Below are positions 8,561 through 17,700 of a stretch of 64,000 nt of DNA, one piece after another. How positions within the stretch are numbered: the first letter of the stretch is position 1; each line of letters opens with the position of its first letter. The translations under genes and the position numbers were made by a program. Source of the stretch: Chloroflexota bacterium (lineage in GTDB: Bacteria > Chloroflexota > Anaerolineae > Caldilineales > Caldilineaceae); contig JAGWYN010000001.1 of assembly GCA_018969295.1 (NCBI GenBank), positions 1 through 64,000 of the forward strand, given 5' to 3'. The notes under the pieces are model-generated. The model saw only the letters and a list, made by a program, of their open reading frames with translations. It ran no database searches and was not told the origin of the DNA.

Positions 8561-10696
8561 GTGACACAGCTGCCATCCGACTACGCAGAGCGCGTCTATG
8601 CCGGCGTGCTGGGCAAGATTATCGGCGTCTATCTGGGCCGCCCTTTTGAGGGGTGGAGCTATGACCGCATCCTCCAAGAGCTCGGGGAGGTCTGGTACTA
8701 CGTGCACGAAAAACGCAACGTGCCCCTGATCGTGACCGACGACGACATTTCGGGGACCTTCACCTTCCTGCGTGCCTTGCCCGACTACGCCAACCGCCGC
8801 GACCTGACAGCCGCCCAAATTGGCCAGAGCTGGCTCAACTACATCATCGAACAGCGCACGATCCTCTGGTGGGGTGGCATGGGCAATTCGACCGAGCATA
8901 CTGCCTTTCTGCGGCTCAAACAGGGGATCCCAGCGCCACAGAGCGGCTCGATGGCGCTCAACGGTCAGGTGGTCGCCGAGCAGATCGGTTCGCAGATCTT
9001 TATCGATGGCTGGGCCATGGTGGCACCCGGAGACCCAGAGTTGGCTGCCGACCTGGCCCGCCGAGCCGCCAGCGTCAGCCATGACGGAGAGGCGATCTAC
9101 GGCGCCCAAGTCGTGGCAGCGCTCGAAGCCCAGGCCTTTGTCGAGCGAGATCTCAACCGCCTGCTCGATACTGCCCTCTCGCTGATTCCCAACCAGTCGT
9201 TGATCTACCGCATGATCGGCCAGATTCGTGAATGGCACGCGGCCGAGCCTGACTGGCGCAAGACACGCGCCCAGATCGCAGCCCACTATGGCTACGACAA
9301 GTACGGCGGCAACTGCCACATGGTGCCCAACCACGCCCTGATCATCCATGCCCTGTTGCACGGGGAAGACGATTTCCAAAAATCGCTCATGATCGTCAAC
9401 ACCTGCGGCTGGGACACCGACTGCAACTCGGGCAACGTCGGCTGTATCCTTGGCATCAAAAACGGGCTGGCTGCCATCGACGCCGGACCTGACTGGCGGG
9501 GCCCGGTCGCCGATCGCATGTATCTGGCCACAGCCGACGGCGGCCGCGCCATCACCGATGCCCTCACCGAGAGCTACCACATCGTCCAGATCGGGCGAGC
9601 CCTGGCCGGCGAGGCGCCGGTCTCCCCCAAACAGGGGGCCCGCTTTCACTTCAGCCTGCCCGGCGCCGTGCAGGGCTTTGAGCCCTCGGCAGACCCTGAA
9701 ACCCAGGGGAGCGCCAGCGTCGAACAGGTGCCTGGTCCCCGCCAGGAAGGGTGCCTGGCCATCCACTACAAAGGCGTGGCACCCGGACACCCGGCGCGCG
9801 TGGCCACACCCACCTTTATCCCCTCGCGCTCGGTGGCCGACTATTTTATCAAACGCGGCTATGCGCTCCTGGCCTCGCCGACGCTCTACAGCGGCCAGCG
9901 GCTGCGCGCCCAGCTGCGCGCCGACGCTGGCAACGCTGCCCCCGTCCAGGCCAACCTCTATGTCTCGTTCTATCAGGCCGACGATACCCAGGAGATCTTG
10001 CGCGGCCCCCAACAGCCGCTGGCACCGGGGGAGCAGGTCGAACTCACCTGGGTGCTCCCTGCCACCCAAGGGCTTCCGATCTGTGCGGTCGGCGTCGAGC
10101 TCAGCCATGCCCGCCGTGCCGACGGCACCCTCTATCTGGATTGGCTGACCTGGGAAGGAACCCCCGAGTGCGTGCTGACCAACCCGGGCGGAGACGGGGT
10201 GATGTGGCGACGGGCCTGGGTCAACGGCGTCGACCAATACGACGCCTGGTGGCCTGAAGCGTTTCGGCTGGTCCAAAACAGCGGGCGCGGGCTGATCAGT
10301 CAGGGAACCCGTGAGTGGACCGACTACCGTGCCCAGGCCACCCTGACCCTCCACCTGGCAAAGACGGCTGGGCTGGCGGTGCGTGTACAGGGGATGCGGC
10401 GCTACTATGCCCTCCTGCTCTGCAACGACGGCAGGGCCCGTCTGGTCAAGGCGTTGGACGGCGATACCGTGCTGGCTGAGTGTGCCTTTGGCTGGACTTT
10501 TGGGGCCGTCCACGAATTTGAGCTCTCCACCCGCGGCACGTCGATCGAGGCTTCGATCGATGGCACTCTGCTGTTCAGTGTCCAAGACAGCGATCGCCCG
10601 CTCGAGGGCGGCGCCGTCGCCCTGGTCGTCGAAGAGGGACGCATCATGTGCGACGCTGTGCGCGTGGGTGCCTCTCCCCCCCCGCAGAATGGGTGA
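8561..10696 (+). CDS. ADP-ribosylglycohydrolase-family protein with C-terminal lectin-like domain
   Basis: This 711-residue protein begins with GTG, 10 bp after a GAAAGG site. The N-terminal half (about 1-350) is an ADP-ribosylglycohydrolase fold. It has GxxxGxYLGRPFEGW, an acidic metal motif TDDDISGTFTF near 65-75 and the family's second metal motif CGWDTDCNSGNVG near 284-296. These bind two divalent ions in known members. The middle part (about 360-540) is beta-rich. The last about 180 residues look like a concanavalin/laminin-G-like or DUF1080-like sandwich (WTDYRAQATLTL; GTSIEASIDGTLLF). No secretion signal is seen. At the end of a sugar-import operon it more probably cleaves an N- or O-glycoside of an imported compound than ADP-ribose from proteins; that is inference. 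Confidence 0.85.
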   Translation: MTQLPSDYAERVYAGVLGKIIGVYLGRPFEGWSYDRILQELGEVWYYVHEKRNVPLIVTDDDISGTFTFLRALPDYANRRDLTAAQIGQSWLNYIIEQRTILWWGGMGNSTEHTAFLRLKQGIPAPQSGSMALNGQVVAEQIGSQIFIDGWAMVAPGDPELAADLARRAASVSHDGEAIYGAQVVAALEAQAFVERDLNRLLDTALSLIPNQSLIYRMIGQIREWHAAEPDWRKTRAQIAAHYGYDKYGGNCHMVPNHALIIHALLHGEDDFQKSLMIVNTCGWDTDCNSGNVGCILGIKNGLAAIDAGPDWRGPVADRMYLATADGGRAITDALTESYHIVQIGRALAGEAPVSPKQGARFHFSLPGAVQGFEPSADPETQGSASVEQVPGPRQEGCLAIHYKGVAPGHPARVATPTFIPSRSVADYFIKRGYALLASPTLYSGQRLRAQLRADAGNAAPVQANLYVSFYQADDTQEILRGPQQPLAPGEQVELTWVLPATQGLPICAVGVELSHARRADGTLYLDWLTWEGTPECVLTNPGGDGVMWRRAWVNGVDQYDAWWPEAFRLVQNSGRGLISQGTREWTDYRAQATLTLHLAKTAGLAVRVQGMRRYYALLLCNDGRARLVKALDGDTVLAECAFGWTFGAVHEFELSTRGTSIEASIDGTLLFSVQDSDRPLEGGAVALVVEEGRIMCDAVRVGASPPPQNG

Positions 10697-10761
10697 CCTG
10701 GATGTAACTGGCGGAACTCGACCGTTCCTCTCTTCCCTCATTAGGGCAAGCCGACAGCGCT

Positions 10762-10771
10762 GTGATAAGAT
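10762..10771 (+). promoter_or_regulatory. Extended -10 promoter candidate for mutS2
   Basis: TGATAAGAT gives an extended -10 (TGN then TAAGAT at 10766-10771). No good -35 box is present 17 bp upstream. It would start a leader of about 28 nt before the mutS2 ATG. Confidence 0.4.
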
Positions 10772-10805
10772 GCAAATTGGTGTCTGAGGGGGGGCGAGAG
10801 GTGCT

Positions 10806-13241
10806 ATGAATTCACGCACATTGCGTGTTCTCGAATATCCCAAAATTTTGGAGCGGCTGGCCCAGCACTGTGCTTTCAGCGGAGGTGCTGCGCTGGCCGC
10901 CGCGCTTTTGCCCAGCACCGACCTGGTGACGGCGCAGAGTTGGCTGATCCAAAGCCATGAGGCTTACCAGCTGCTCGGGCAAAAGGATGACATCAGCTTT
11001 GGGGGGGTCAGCGACTTGCGTCCGCTGCTCGATCGGGCAGCGCGCTATTCCGTGTTGCTGCCGCCCGACCTGCTCGAAATCAAATTTACGCTGCAGCGGG
11101 CCCGCCAGCTCCGCTCCCTGTTGGTCCGGCTTGAGCAAAGCTTCCCCCACCTGGCCGAGATGGCTTTCAACATCGAGCCTTGCGACACTCTGGTCGAAGA
11201 GATCGGACGCTGCATCAGCGATCGCGGGGAGGTGCTGGACAGCGCCAGCCCGGAGCTGGCTCGACTCCGCGGTGAGCTGCGTGTGGCGCAGGAACGGCTG
11301 ATGAGCACCCTCGACCGTCTGGTCCACAGCAGCGACATCAAACCCTATCTGCAGGAAACGCTGGTGACCCAACGGCAGGGGCGCTATGTCATCCCGGTGC
11401 GCGCCGAACACAAAGGCAACGTCGACGGCATCATCCACGACCAGTCAGCGAGCGGGGCAACCTTGTTCATTGAACCGCTCAAAGTTGTCCAGCAAAACAA
11501 CGCCCTGCGCGAGCTGGAACTGCAGGAGGAGAAAGAGATCCGCCGCATCCTGCTGGAGCTGAGCGTCGCCGTCGCCGAAGAGGCGCCCTACCTGCGCCGC
11601 AACACTGAGGTGCTGGCTGAGCTGGATTTCACCTTTGCCAAGGCCAAGTATGCCTACGTGCTGGATGCCACCTTGCCGGAGTTGACCCCCTTCCAGCCGC
11701 GCAAGGCAGGGGCCACCGACCGCGCCAATGCCCCGTCTTTTCCCCATCCGGGTTCGGTGATCGACCTGCACCGTGCCCGCCATCCTCTGCTGGACCCGCG
11801 CACGGTCGTGCCGGTCGACGTCTATCTGGATGCAGAGACCTTTTTGATCGTGATCACCGGGCCCAACACGGGCGGGAAAACGGTTTCGCTCAAAACGGTT
11901 GGCCTGCTGGCTGTGATGGCCCAGGCAGGGATGATGATCCCGGCCGACCCAGGCAGCAAGCTTTCGGTCTTTGAGGGAATCTACGCCGATATCGGCGACG
12001 AGCAAAGTATCGAACAGAGCCTGAGCACATTCTCAGGCCACATGACCCACATCATTGAAATTTTGGCCCAGGCCACTCCCCGGTGTCTGGTCCTGCTCGA
12101 TGAACTGGGCGCCGGCACTGACCCGGAAGAAGGGTCGGCGCTGGCGATGGCGCTGCTCGAGAATTTGCGCGAGCGCTCGATCACGACCTTTGCCACCACC
12201 CATTACAGCGACCTCAAACTCTATGCCCACAACACCCCAGGGGTGCGCAATGCCTCGGTGGAATTTGACGTTGAAACGTTGAGTCCCACCTACGAATTGA
12301 GCATCGGGCTGCCAGGACGTTCCAATGCCCTGACGATCGCACGCCGGCTCGGTCTGGCCGCCCCGATCGTGGACAAGGCGGAGTCGATCGTGCGCCCCGA
12401 CACCCTGCAAGCAGACAAACTGCTGGACGATATCCGCCAGGCCAAGCGGGAGGCGTTCGAGGCGGCTGAGCGGGCACGTGCGAGAGAACGCCAGGGCCAG
12501 CTGCTCGAAAACGACCTGCGCCATCAGCTCGCCCAGATCGAACAAGCGCGTCGCGCCGTGATCGCCGAGAGCCGCACGTTGATGCAAAACGAGCTGGACG
12601 AGGCCCGCAAGGAGATCGAACAGCTGCGCCGCCAGGCGCGCGGTGGTTTCGGGCAGAGCACGTCGGCGGCGCATGAAGAGTTTCTGGCGCGCGCTGAAAA
12701 AGAGCTGGCCCAGCGCCGCCAAAACAGCGAAGCCGTCGACGCACGCGTGGTCGTGCCTGGCAGCGGCCTGGAACGGCTCGGCGGTCCGTTGGAGGTTGGG
12801 GACATTGTCTGGGTGGCCAGCCTGCAGGCCAGCGGCGAGGTGTTGGCCCTGCATCCTGCCAGCGCCGAAGCCGACGTGCAACTGGGCAACTTTCGCCTCA
12901 AACTGCCAGTAAAACGGCTGGAGCTGCGCCAAAAAGCCCCCCGACAGACCGCACAGCCCGCAGTCACCTTCCACAGCAGCCCAGCCCCCAGCCCGGGGAT
13001 CGAACTTGATCTGCGCGGGGAGCGTGTGGAGGGAGGGCTCGAACAGCTGGAACGCTATCTGAACGACGCTTATCGGGCCCGGCTGCCGTTCGTACGCATC
13101 ATCCATGGCCACGGCACGGGTGCCATGAAATCTGCTGTGCGCGACCTGCTCAAGCGGCACCCACTGATCGCCACCGTGCGTTCTGGCGACGCCGGAGAAG
13201 GTGGGGACGGTGTCACCATGGTCAAGCTGGTCAGCGCTTGA
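10806..13241 (+). CDS. mutS2: MutS2 family ATPase/endonuclease with Smr domain
   Basis: The 811-residue length is normal for MutS2. The protein is thought to suppress recombination and, in some bacteria, to rescue collided ribosomes. The MutS core and clamp fill about 1-330. The ABC-type ATPase has Walker A GPNTGGKT near 352-359, a Walker B LVLLDELGAGTDPEEG block near 427 and the helicase-like ATTHYSDLK. A long charged coiled coil follows (about 520-640), and the C-terminal Smr nuclease domain (about 735-811) has LDLRGERVEGG and the HGHGTG motif. AGAGGTG precedes the ATG. No mutS or mutL is nearby. Confidence 0.95.
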   Translation: MNSRTLRVLEYPKILERLAQHCAFSGGAALAAALLPSTDLVTAQSWLIQSHEAYQLLGQKDDISFGGVSDLRPLLDRAARYSVLLPPDLLEIKFTLQRARQLRSLLVRLEQSFPHLAEMAFNIEPCDTLVEEIGRCISDRGEVLDSASPELARLRGELRVAQERLMSTLDRLVHSSDIKPYLQETLVTQRQGRYVIPVRAEHKGNVDGIIHDQSASGATLFIEPLKVVQQNNALRELELQEEKEIRRILLELSVAVAEEAPYLRRNTEVLAELDFTFAKAKYAYVLDATLPELTPFQPRKAGATDRANAPSFPHPGSVIDLHRARHPLLDPRTVVPVDVYLDAETFLIVITGPNTGGKTVSLKTVGLLAVMAQAGMMIPADPGSKLSVFEGIYADIGDEQSIEQSLSTFSGHMTHIIEILAQATPRCLVLLDELGAGTDPEEGSALAMALLENLRERSITTFATTHYSDLKLYAHNTPGVRNASVEFDVETLSPTYELSIGLPGRSNALTIARRLGLAAPIVDKAESIVRPDTLQADKLLDDIRQAKREAFEAAERARARERQGQLLENDLRHQLAQIEQARRAVIAESRTLMQNELDEARKEIEQLRRQARGGFGQSTSAAHEEFLARAEKELAQRRQNSEAVDARVVVPGSGLERLGGPLEVGDIVWVASLQASGEVLALHPASAEADVQLGNFRLKLPVKRLELRQKAPRQTAQPAVTFHSSPAPSPGIELDLRGERVEGGLEQLERYLNDAYRARLPFVRIIHGHGTGAMKSAVRDLLKRHPLIATVRSGDAGEGGDGVTMVKLVSA

Positions 13242-13270
13242 ATCGGAGAGCAACCGCTTTGGGGGAACGA

Positions 13271-13330
13271 AGAGACTTCACAGCAAGAGACTTCACAGCA
13301 AGAGACTTCACAGCAAGAGGCTTTACAGCC
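13271..13330 (+). repeat. 15-bp tandem repeat, four units
   Basis: Three perfect copies of AGAGACTTCACAGCA (13271-13285, 13286-13300, 13301-13315) are followed by a degenerate fourth (13316-13330). They fill most of the gap between the mutS2 stop and the glycosyltransferase start. The unit is a multiple of three and reads through in the downstream frame as repeated RLHSK, but the real start lies beyond it. Confidence 0.9.
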
Positions 13331-13350
13331 TGAACGAGGAATTTTTGTCT

Positions 13351-14325
13351 ATGACGGCAAGCGAAAAAATTTGCTGCAGCGTCGGGGTGACCGCCTACAA
13401 CGAGGAGGCCAATATCGGCTCTTTGCTGGCAGCTCTGACCGACCAGCATCTGCACGAAGTCGAGATCGTCGAAATTATCGTGGTGGCCAGCGCCTGCACC
13501 GACCGTACCGTGTCGATTGTCCAGGAACACCTGGCCCGTGACAGCCGCATCCAGCTGATCGAACAGCCCCGCCGTGAAGGCAAAACCAGCGCGATCAACC
13601 TCTTTTTGCAGGCGGCCCGCTGTGAAATCTGTCTGTTGGAAAGCGGCGATACCCTGCCCCACGAGTATGCGGTCGAGCACATGGTGCGCATGTTTCGAGA
13701 TCCGACGGTCGGCATGGTGGGTGCCCAGAAAATGGCTGTCGATACCCCGGACCATATTGTCGGTCTGCTCAGCCACCTGCGTCTGCGCATGGAGCACGAG
13801 CTCTGCCTGGAGATCCCACGGCTGGGGGAGATGATCGCATTCCGGCGGCTTTTCGACCAAATCCCCCCCGACGTGGCCATGGACGAAGCCTTTGTCGAGG
13901 CGATCGTTGTACAACACGGCATGCAGGTGCGTTACGCCCCAGATGCCATCGTCTACAACACTGGGCCTACGACCGTCGGTGATTTTGTGCGGCAGCGCCG
14001 CCGCAACCATGCCGGCCATCTCTATCTGAAACACAAATATGGCTACAAGGTCAGCAGCATGCACAACAGCCGGGTGGCACGCATTGCCTTCAAAGAGCTG
14101 CTGGGAATCGTCCAGCTGACTTGGGTGCTCGGGTTGCTGGCTGGAATTGAAGGAATCAGCCGTCTGCTGGGCTGGTATGATTTTGCGGTCAGGCGCGACC
14201 GCCATGTTGTCTGGAACATGGCCTGGACCCAAAAACAGAATGTGCAGGCCGTGCGGGCAACGCGCGAAAATTCGGCGGGCCAGGAGTCTTTCTCGGTCAA
14301 AAGCCGTACCCAGCTGGAGCGTTGA
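13351..14325 (+). CDS. Family 2 glycosyltransferase
   Basis: The start is the ATG at 13351, where a GT2 protein begins normally; upstream in-frame sequence is the tandem repeat. The 324-residue protein has the GT-A nucleotide-binding start (VGVTAYNEEANIGSLLAALTD), a VIVVASACTDRT-like segment and, in place of a classical DxD, LLESGDTLP near 92-100. The distal QRRRNHAGHLYLKHKYGYK block is typical of membrane-associated GT2 enzymes. A hydrophobic stretch near 255-275 could anchor it. Its stop overlaps the next membrane-protein gene, so it probably makes a lipid-linked sugar handled by that protein. Donor and acceptor are unknown. Confidence 0.85.
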   Translation: MTASEKICCSVGVTAYNEEANIGSLLAALTDQHLHEVEIVEIIVVASACTDRTVSIVQEHLARDSRIQLIEQPRREGKTSAINLFLQAARCEICLLESGDTLPHEYAVEHMVRMFRDPTVGMVGAQKMAVDTPDHIVGLLSHLRLRMEHELCLEIPRLGEMIAFRRLFDQIPPDVAMDEAFVEAIVVQHGMQVRYAPDAIVYNTGPTTVGDFVRQRRRNHAGHLYLKHKYGYKVSSMHNSRVARIAFKELLGIVQLTWVLGLLAGIEGISRLLGWYDFAVRRDRHVVWNMAWTQKQNVQAVRATRENSAGQESFSVKSRTQLER

Positions 14326-15377
14326 GCGCGCTTGCCGAGACCATGACCCGTTCTCGTTGGATCGATCTGCTTAAAGTGGCTGTCGCGGCTGGTCTGCTGG
14401 CTTGGTTGGTTGCCAGAGTGCCGGACCCTGCTGCGCTCTGGCAGCAGCTCCTGCAGGCGAACAAGGGGCCGCTCCTGCTGGGAGCCGCCACCTACGCCAG
14501 CGCCGTGGCGCTCAGCGCAGTAAAATGGGGAATCCTGCTGCGCGCGGCAGGCATTCAGCTCCCACCGGGCCGTCTGTTGACCTATCAGTGGATCGCCGAA
14601 TTTTTCAACAATTTTCTTCCTGCCCAGGTGGGCGGGGATCTGCTGCGCGGCTATGCAGTGGCGGCAGATACACAGCGCCGGGCCGATGCAGCCGCCAGCG
14701 TGCTCATCGACCGGTTTATCGGGTTGATGGTCTTTATGCTGGGCGCGGCGCTCTCGGCCAATGCCGTTTTGATCTGGGGCAAACCGGACGGCAGCCCCTT
14801 TTCTCCAGAGGGGGCACTTTTCATGCGCTTTGCGGCCGTCGGCAGCACGCTGGCGACGGCCGCTCTTCTGGGCGTTGTTGCGACCTTGATCAGCCGCCGA
14901 CTCCAAGGCGTGGTGGAGCGGCTGCTCCGGGTGCTGCCGCTCCACCACCGCACCCTTCCCCTCTGGAGACAGCTTGCAGCGGCCTTTGCGGTCTACCGCG
15001 CCCATCCCGGCGCGTTGGCTGTCGCTGCCGCGGGCAGCGCTCTGATCGTCTTGCTGACCAGCGCCAATATCTGGCTGATCGCCTATGCGGTCCAGCCTGG
15101 AAAAATTTCGCTGGTAGAGGTTCTGGTGGTCAACCCGATCATTGTCTTTGCCCTGCTGGTCGTGCCCCTCTCCCCTGGCGGTTTGGGAATTCGCCAGATC
15201 TCCTTTGCCGGGCTCTTCCTGTTCATGGGGGCTGGCTACGAGTTGGGCACTGCGGTCGGCCTGCTGCAGCAGTTCATGGGCTACCTGGTCAGCATTCCAG
15301 GAGGGCTGCTCTGGGCTCGCGGCCAGCCACGTGTCCCGCCACAAAATCTGCTGACCCCTGGAAAGCCTGCTCGATGA
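14322..15377 (+). CDS. Flippase-like UPF0104/LPG-synthase-TM-domain membrane protein
   Basis: This 351-residue integral membrane protein has about eight hydrophobic segments. It carries the family blocks LVARVPDPAALWQQL, WIAEFFNNFLPAQVGGDLLRGY and SPGGLGIRQISFAGLF. Relatives are the membrane part of lysylphosphatidylglycerol synthase and putative lipid-linked-sugar flippases. The TTG at 14322 overlaps the previous TGA. An ATG at 14343 is an alternative with a slightly shorter N-terminus; neither has a clear Shine-Dalgarno site. Position between a GT2 and an HD hydrolase gene supports a role in glycolipid handling. Confidence 0.82.
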   Translation: MSALAETMTRSRWIDLLKVAVAAGLLAWLVARVPDPAALWQQLLQANKGPLLLGAATYASAVALSAVKWGILLRAAGIQLPPGRLLTYQWIAEFFNNFLPAQVGGDLLRGYAVAADTQRRADAAASVLIDRFIGLMVFMLGAALSANAVLIWGKPDGSPFSPEGALFMRFAAVGSTLATAALLGVVATLISRRLQGVVERLLRVLPLHHRTLPLWRQLAAAFAVYRAHPGALAVAAAGSALIVLLTSANIWLIAYAVQPGKISLVEVLVVNPIIVFALLVVPLSPGGLGIRQISFAGLFLFMGAGYELGTAVGLLQQFMGYLVSIPGGLLWARGQPRVPPQNLLTPGKPAR

Positions 15378-16009
15378 ATCCCTGGCTCTCGACCGAAGCT
15401 GCCCGCGCCCTCTACACCGGCGGCGACGCGGCGCATGACTTCGACCATGTCCTGCGAGTCTCCCGTCTGGCTGACCGCATTGCGGAGGCCGAGGGCGCTG
15501 ACCGCACTGTGGTCCAGCTGGCAGCTCTGCTGCACGATCTGCCCGCCGAAACCGACGGCAACCAGCGGGCTGCCCACCATCTGCGTTCCGCCCAGCGCGC
15601 ACGCGACCTGTTGCTCGACCGCGGCCTCCCTCCCCCTCTGGTCGAGCAGGTCGTCCATTGTATTGAGGCACACCGCTACCGCGACCGCACAGTCCTCCCC
15701 AGCAGCCTGGAGGCGCGCTGTCTGTACGACGCCGACAAACTGGACAGCATCGGGGCCATTGGAGTGGCACGCGCCTTCGCCTATGCCGGGGCCCACGGCA
15801 GCCGCCTGTGGACCCGACCCGCCGCTCAGATCGGTGCCTCTGAAAACGACCGCACGACCCCCGACTATACACCCGTGCACGAGTATGTCTTCAAGCTGCA
15901 GAAGCTGCTGGATTCGCTCTACACCGAGAGCGCACGTCTGCTCGGCGCCCGCCGCCAAAGAGTCATGGCAGCGTTTTTTGCCCAGCTGGACGCCGAGCAG
16001 AGCGAGTGA
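15374..16009 (+). CDS. HD-domain phosphohydrolase
   Basis: The start is the ATG at 15374, which overlaps the preceding stop (ATGA). The 211-residue cytoplasmic protein is an HD-superfamily metal-dependent phosphohydrolase. Metal ligands are visible as HDFDHVLRV near 20-28, LLHDLP near 54-59 and a later EAHRYRDR / YDADKLDSIGAIG block near 100-125. It resembles YedJ-type HD hydrolases acting on nucleotides or similar phosphates. Translational coupling to the flippase-like gene suggests a shared pathway, but no substrate can be named. It converges with the YccF-like gene, only 10 bp away. Confidence 0.85.
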   Translation: MNPWLSTEAARALYTGGDAAHDFDHVLRVSRLADRIAEAEGADRTVVQLAALLHDLPAETDGNQRAAHHLRSAQRARDLLLDRGLPPPLVEQVVHCIEAHRYRDRTVLPSSLEARCLYDADKLDSIGAIGVARAFAYAGAHGSRLWTRPAAQIGASENDRTTPDYTPVHEYVFKLQKLLDSLYTESARLLGARRQRVMAAFFAQLDAEQSE

Positions 16010-16019
16010 GAACGCCCCT

Positions 16020-16430
16020 TCAGCTGCGACGCAGCGTGAGCATCCCCGGCACCCAGTCAAAAATGATGAATCCCAGCGGCATGCCGAGGATGGAGGCGCA
16101 GAGCAGATAGGCAACCGCCAGCCCCCCCGCAGCAAGCCACCAGCCCACCAACAGGAACCAGAGCGCACGCAGGAAAAAATTGTGCTGCCTGACCTTGACC
16201 TCCCCGTAGGCGGTCACTAGACGGTCGGGCTGACGCAACGCAATCAGCTGCGGCACCCGGTTGAGCAGCGCAATCCCTACCGGGATGGTCACAACCAACA
16301 GCAACAGAACATAGGCAACGCTAATGGCCAGCGCTCCCAGCCAGAACCCGATAAAAACAAACCATAAAATTTGAATCAGACAGCCCGGCTGCTGCCGGAG
16401 AATGACTGGCTCTTTCGATCGATACGACAC
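16020..16430 (-). CDS. YccF-like inner-membrane protein
   Basis: The start is the GTG at 16430, chosen because AAAAGGAG sits 8 bp upstream on this strand; the large open frame continuing further upstream is a shadow of other genes. The 136-residue protein has two near-duplicated hydrophobic blocks (CLIQILWFVFIGFWLGALAIS... and FFLRALWFLLVGWWLAAGGLA...), each with the LWFxxxGxW signature of YccF-domain proteins. Function of the family is unknown. It is transcribed away from the LacI gene at 16674. Confidence 0.85.
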   Translation of the reverse strand: MSYRSKEPVILRQQPGCLIQILWFVFIGFWLGALAISVAYVLLLLVVTIPVGIALLNRVPQLIALRQPDRLVTAYGEVKVRQHNFFLRALWFLLVGWWLAAGGLAVAYLLCASILGMPLGFIIFDWVPGMLTLRRS

Positions 16431-16543
16431 GCGTGGCGCTCCTTTTGGGTGGGTTGGATAGTTTCCCGTCTCCTGCCAATACGCACTCTCTGCCCAGAAG
16501 TTGCACAACACAGCCAGGGCTTCCCTACAACCATCGGCGCCCC

Positions 16544-16570
16544 ACAGCCCAGTGCCCTCCTCTGGGCTGT
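16544..16570. repeat. Inverted repeat between divergent genes
   Basis: ACAGCCCAG (16544-16552) and CTGGGCTGT (16562-16570) form a 9-bp stem with a 9-nt loop. It lies in the 240-bp divergent region between the YccF-like gene and the second LacI gene. It could shape the YccF-like mRNA leader. Confidence 0.5.
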
Positions 16571-16609
16571 AGGGCCACCGGAAGAAGATGAAAAGGATGA
16601 AAAATGCAG

Positions 16610-16638
16610 TTGACAGCCAAAAAAAAATGTTGTATATT
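16610..16638 (+). promoter_or_regulatory. Promoter of the second LacI-family gene
   Basis: TTGACA at 16610-16615 and TATATT at 16633-16638 are 17 bp apart. The spacer includes an A-tract. The predicted start (about 16645) falls inside the palindromic operator. Confidence 0.8.
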
Positions 16639-16652
16639 GGAATCGATTCCAA
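16637..16652. promoter_or_regulatory. LacI-type operator, perfect 16-bp palindrome
   Basis: TTGGAATCGATTCCAA is perfectly self-complementary with a central CG, the form expected for a LacI-family operator. It overlaps the last bases of the -10 box and the start site, so a bound repressor would block its own promoter. Confidence 0.8.
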
Positions 16653-16673
16653 ACAAGTTGTCCGTAATTTTTG

Positions 16674-17687
16674 ATGGACGCCATGCAAAAACGGAGCGCT
16701 ACTATCCAGGATGTCGCACGTCAGGCCAGGGTGGGGGTCGGCACTGTCTCGCGCGTGCTCAACGGCCACCCCAATGTCACCCAGGCCACGCGCGAACAGG
16801 TCTTGCAGGTGATCGCCGACCTGGGCTACCGCCCCAAATCGGCGGCTGTGACGTTGCGTACCCGCCAGACCCGTGAAATTGGGCTGATCACCGACGAAAT
16901 TGCGACCACACCCTTTGCGTTCGACCTGATCCGCGGGGCTCAGGACGAAGCGTGGGCCCACCAGTCGATTCTGGTGCTGATCAACACCAGCGGCAACCCG
17001 GACCTGCTCAACGCGGCTCTGGACCAGATGTATGACCGGCAGGTGCAGGGCGTGCTCTATGCCGCAATGTTCCATCAGCCGGTCAATCTGCCCGATCGTT
17101 TCCGAGAGCTGCCTGCTGTGTTGGTCGATTGCTACAGCGAGGACCGCAGCCTGCCTTCGGTGGTTCCTAATGAGATCCAAGGGGGGCAGGATGCTGTGGC
17201 CACGCTGTTGCAGCACGGCCATCAGCGGATCGGGTTCATCAACTACACGACCGGCCAGCCTGCTGTGGTCGGCCGTCTCGAAGGGTACCGCCGGGCGCTG
17301 GCCGCAGCGGGGGTGGCCTACGACCCGACGCTGGTGGTCCAGGCGGACATTGCCTCCGATGCGGTCTACCGGACGACGATTCGGCTGATGCAGCAGCCGA
17401 ACCGACCGACCGCTCTGTTTTGCTTCAACGACCGTACTGCGATGTGGGCCTACGACGCGCTGCGCGATCTGGGTCTGCGGGTGCCCGAGGAAGTGGCTGT
17501 GATAGGATTTGACAATCAGGAGCTGCTGGCGGCCAACTTGCGGCCGCCCTTGACAACCATGCAGCTGCCCCACTACGAAATGGGGCGCTGGGCTGTGCAC
17601 CATCTGATTGCTGGCAACCCACAGCCCTCGCTGACGGCGCCCCAAGTCCAGCTCGATTGCCCGTTGGTCTGGAGGGCGTCGGTCTGA
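16674..17687 (+). CDS. LacI-family repressor of the fructan/sucrose locus
   Basis: The start is taken as the ATG at 16674; a second in-frame ATG at 16683 is equally possible and a TTG precedes it at 16671. The protein has about 337 residues. The N-terminal HTH reads TIQDVARQARVGVGTVSRVLNGHPNVT, followed by the hinge LGYRPKSAAVTLRT. The ligand-binding domain has the usual later blocks (FCFNDRTAMWAYDALRDLGLRVPEEVAVIGFDNQE). The immediately downstream binding protein, permeases and two GH32-type enzymes point to a fructose-containing oligosaccharide or its product as inducer. That is inference from context. Confidence 0.92.
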   Translation: MDAMQKRSATIQDVARQARVGVGTVSRVLNGHPNVTQATREQVLQVIADLGYRPKSAAVTLRTRQTREIGLITDEIATTPFAFDLIRGAQDEAWAHQSILVLINTSGNPDLLNAALDQMYDRQVQGVLYAAMFHQPVNLPDRFRELPAVLVDCYSEDRSLPSVVPNEIQGGQDAVATLLQHGHQRIGFINYTTGQPAVVGRLEGYRRALAAAGVAYDPTLVVQADIASDAVYRTTIRLMQQPNRPTALFCFNDRTAMWAYDALRDLGLRVPEEVAVIGFDNQELLAANLRPPLTTMQLPHYEMGRWAVHHLIAGNPQPSLTAPQVQLDCPLVWRASV

Positions 17688-17700
17688 GAAAGAATGCGGG

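Noticed and set aside
14402..16009. 535-codon frame that includes the HD gene and its upstream region
   Set aside because: The first part overlaps the flippase-like gene out of frame; the HD protein starts naturally at the ATG at 15374, overlapping the previous stop.
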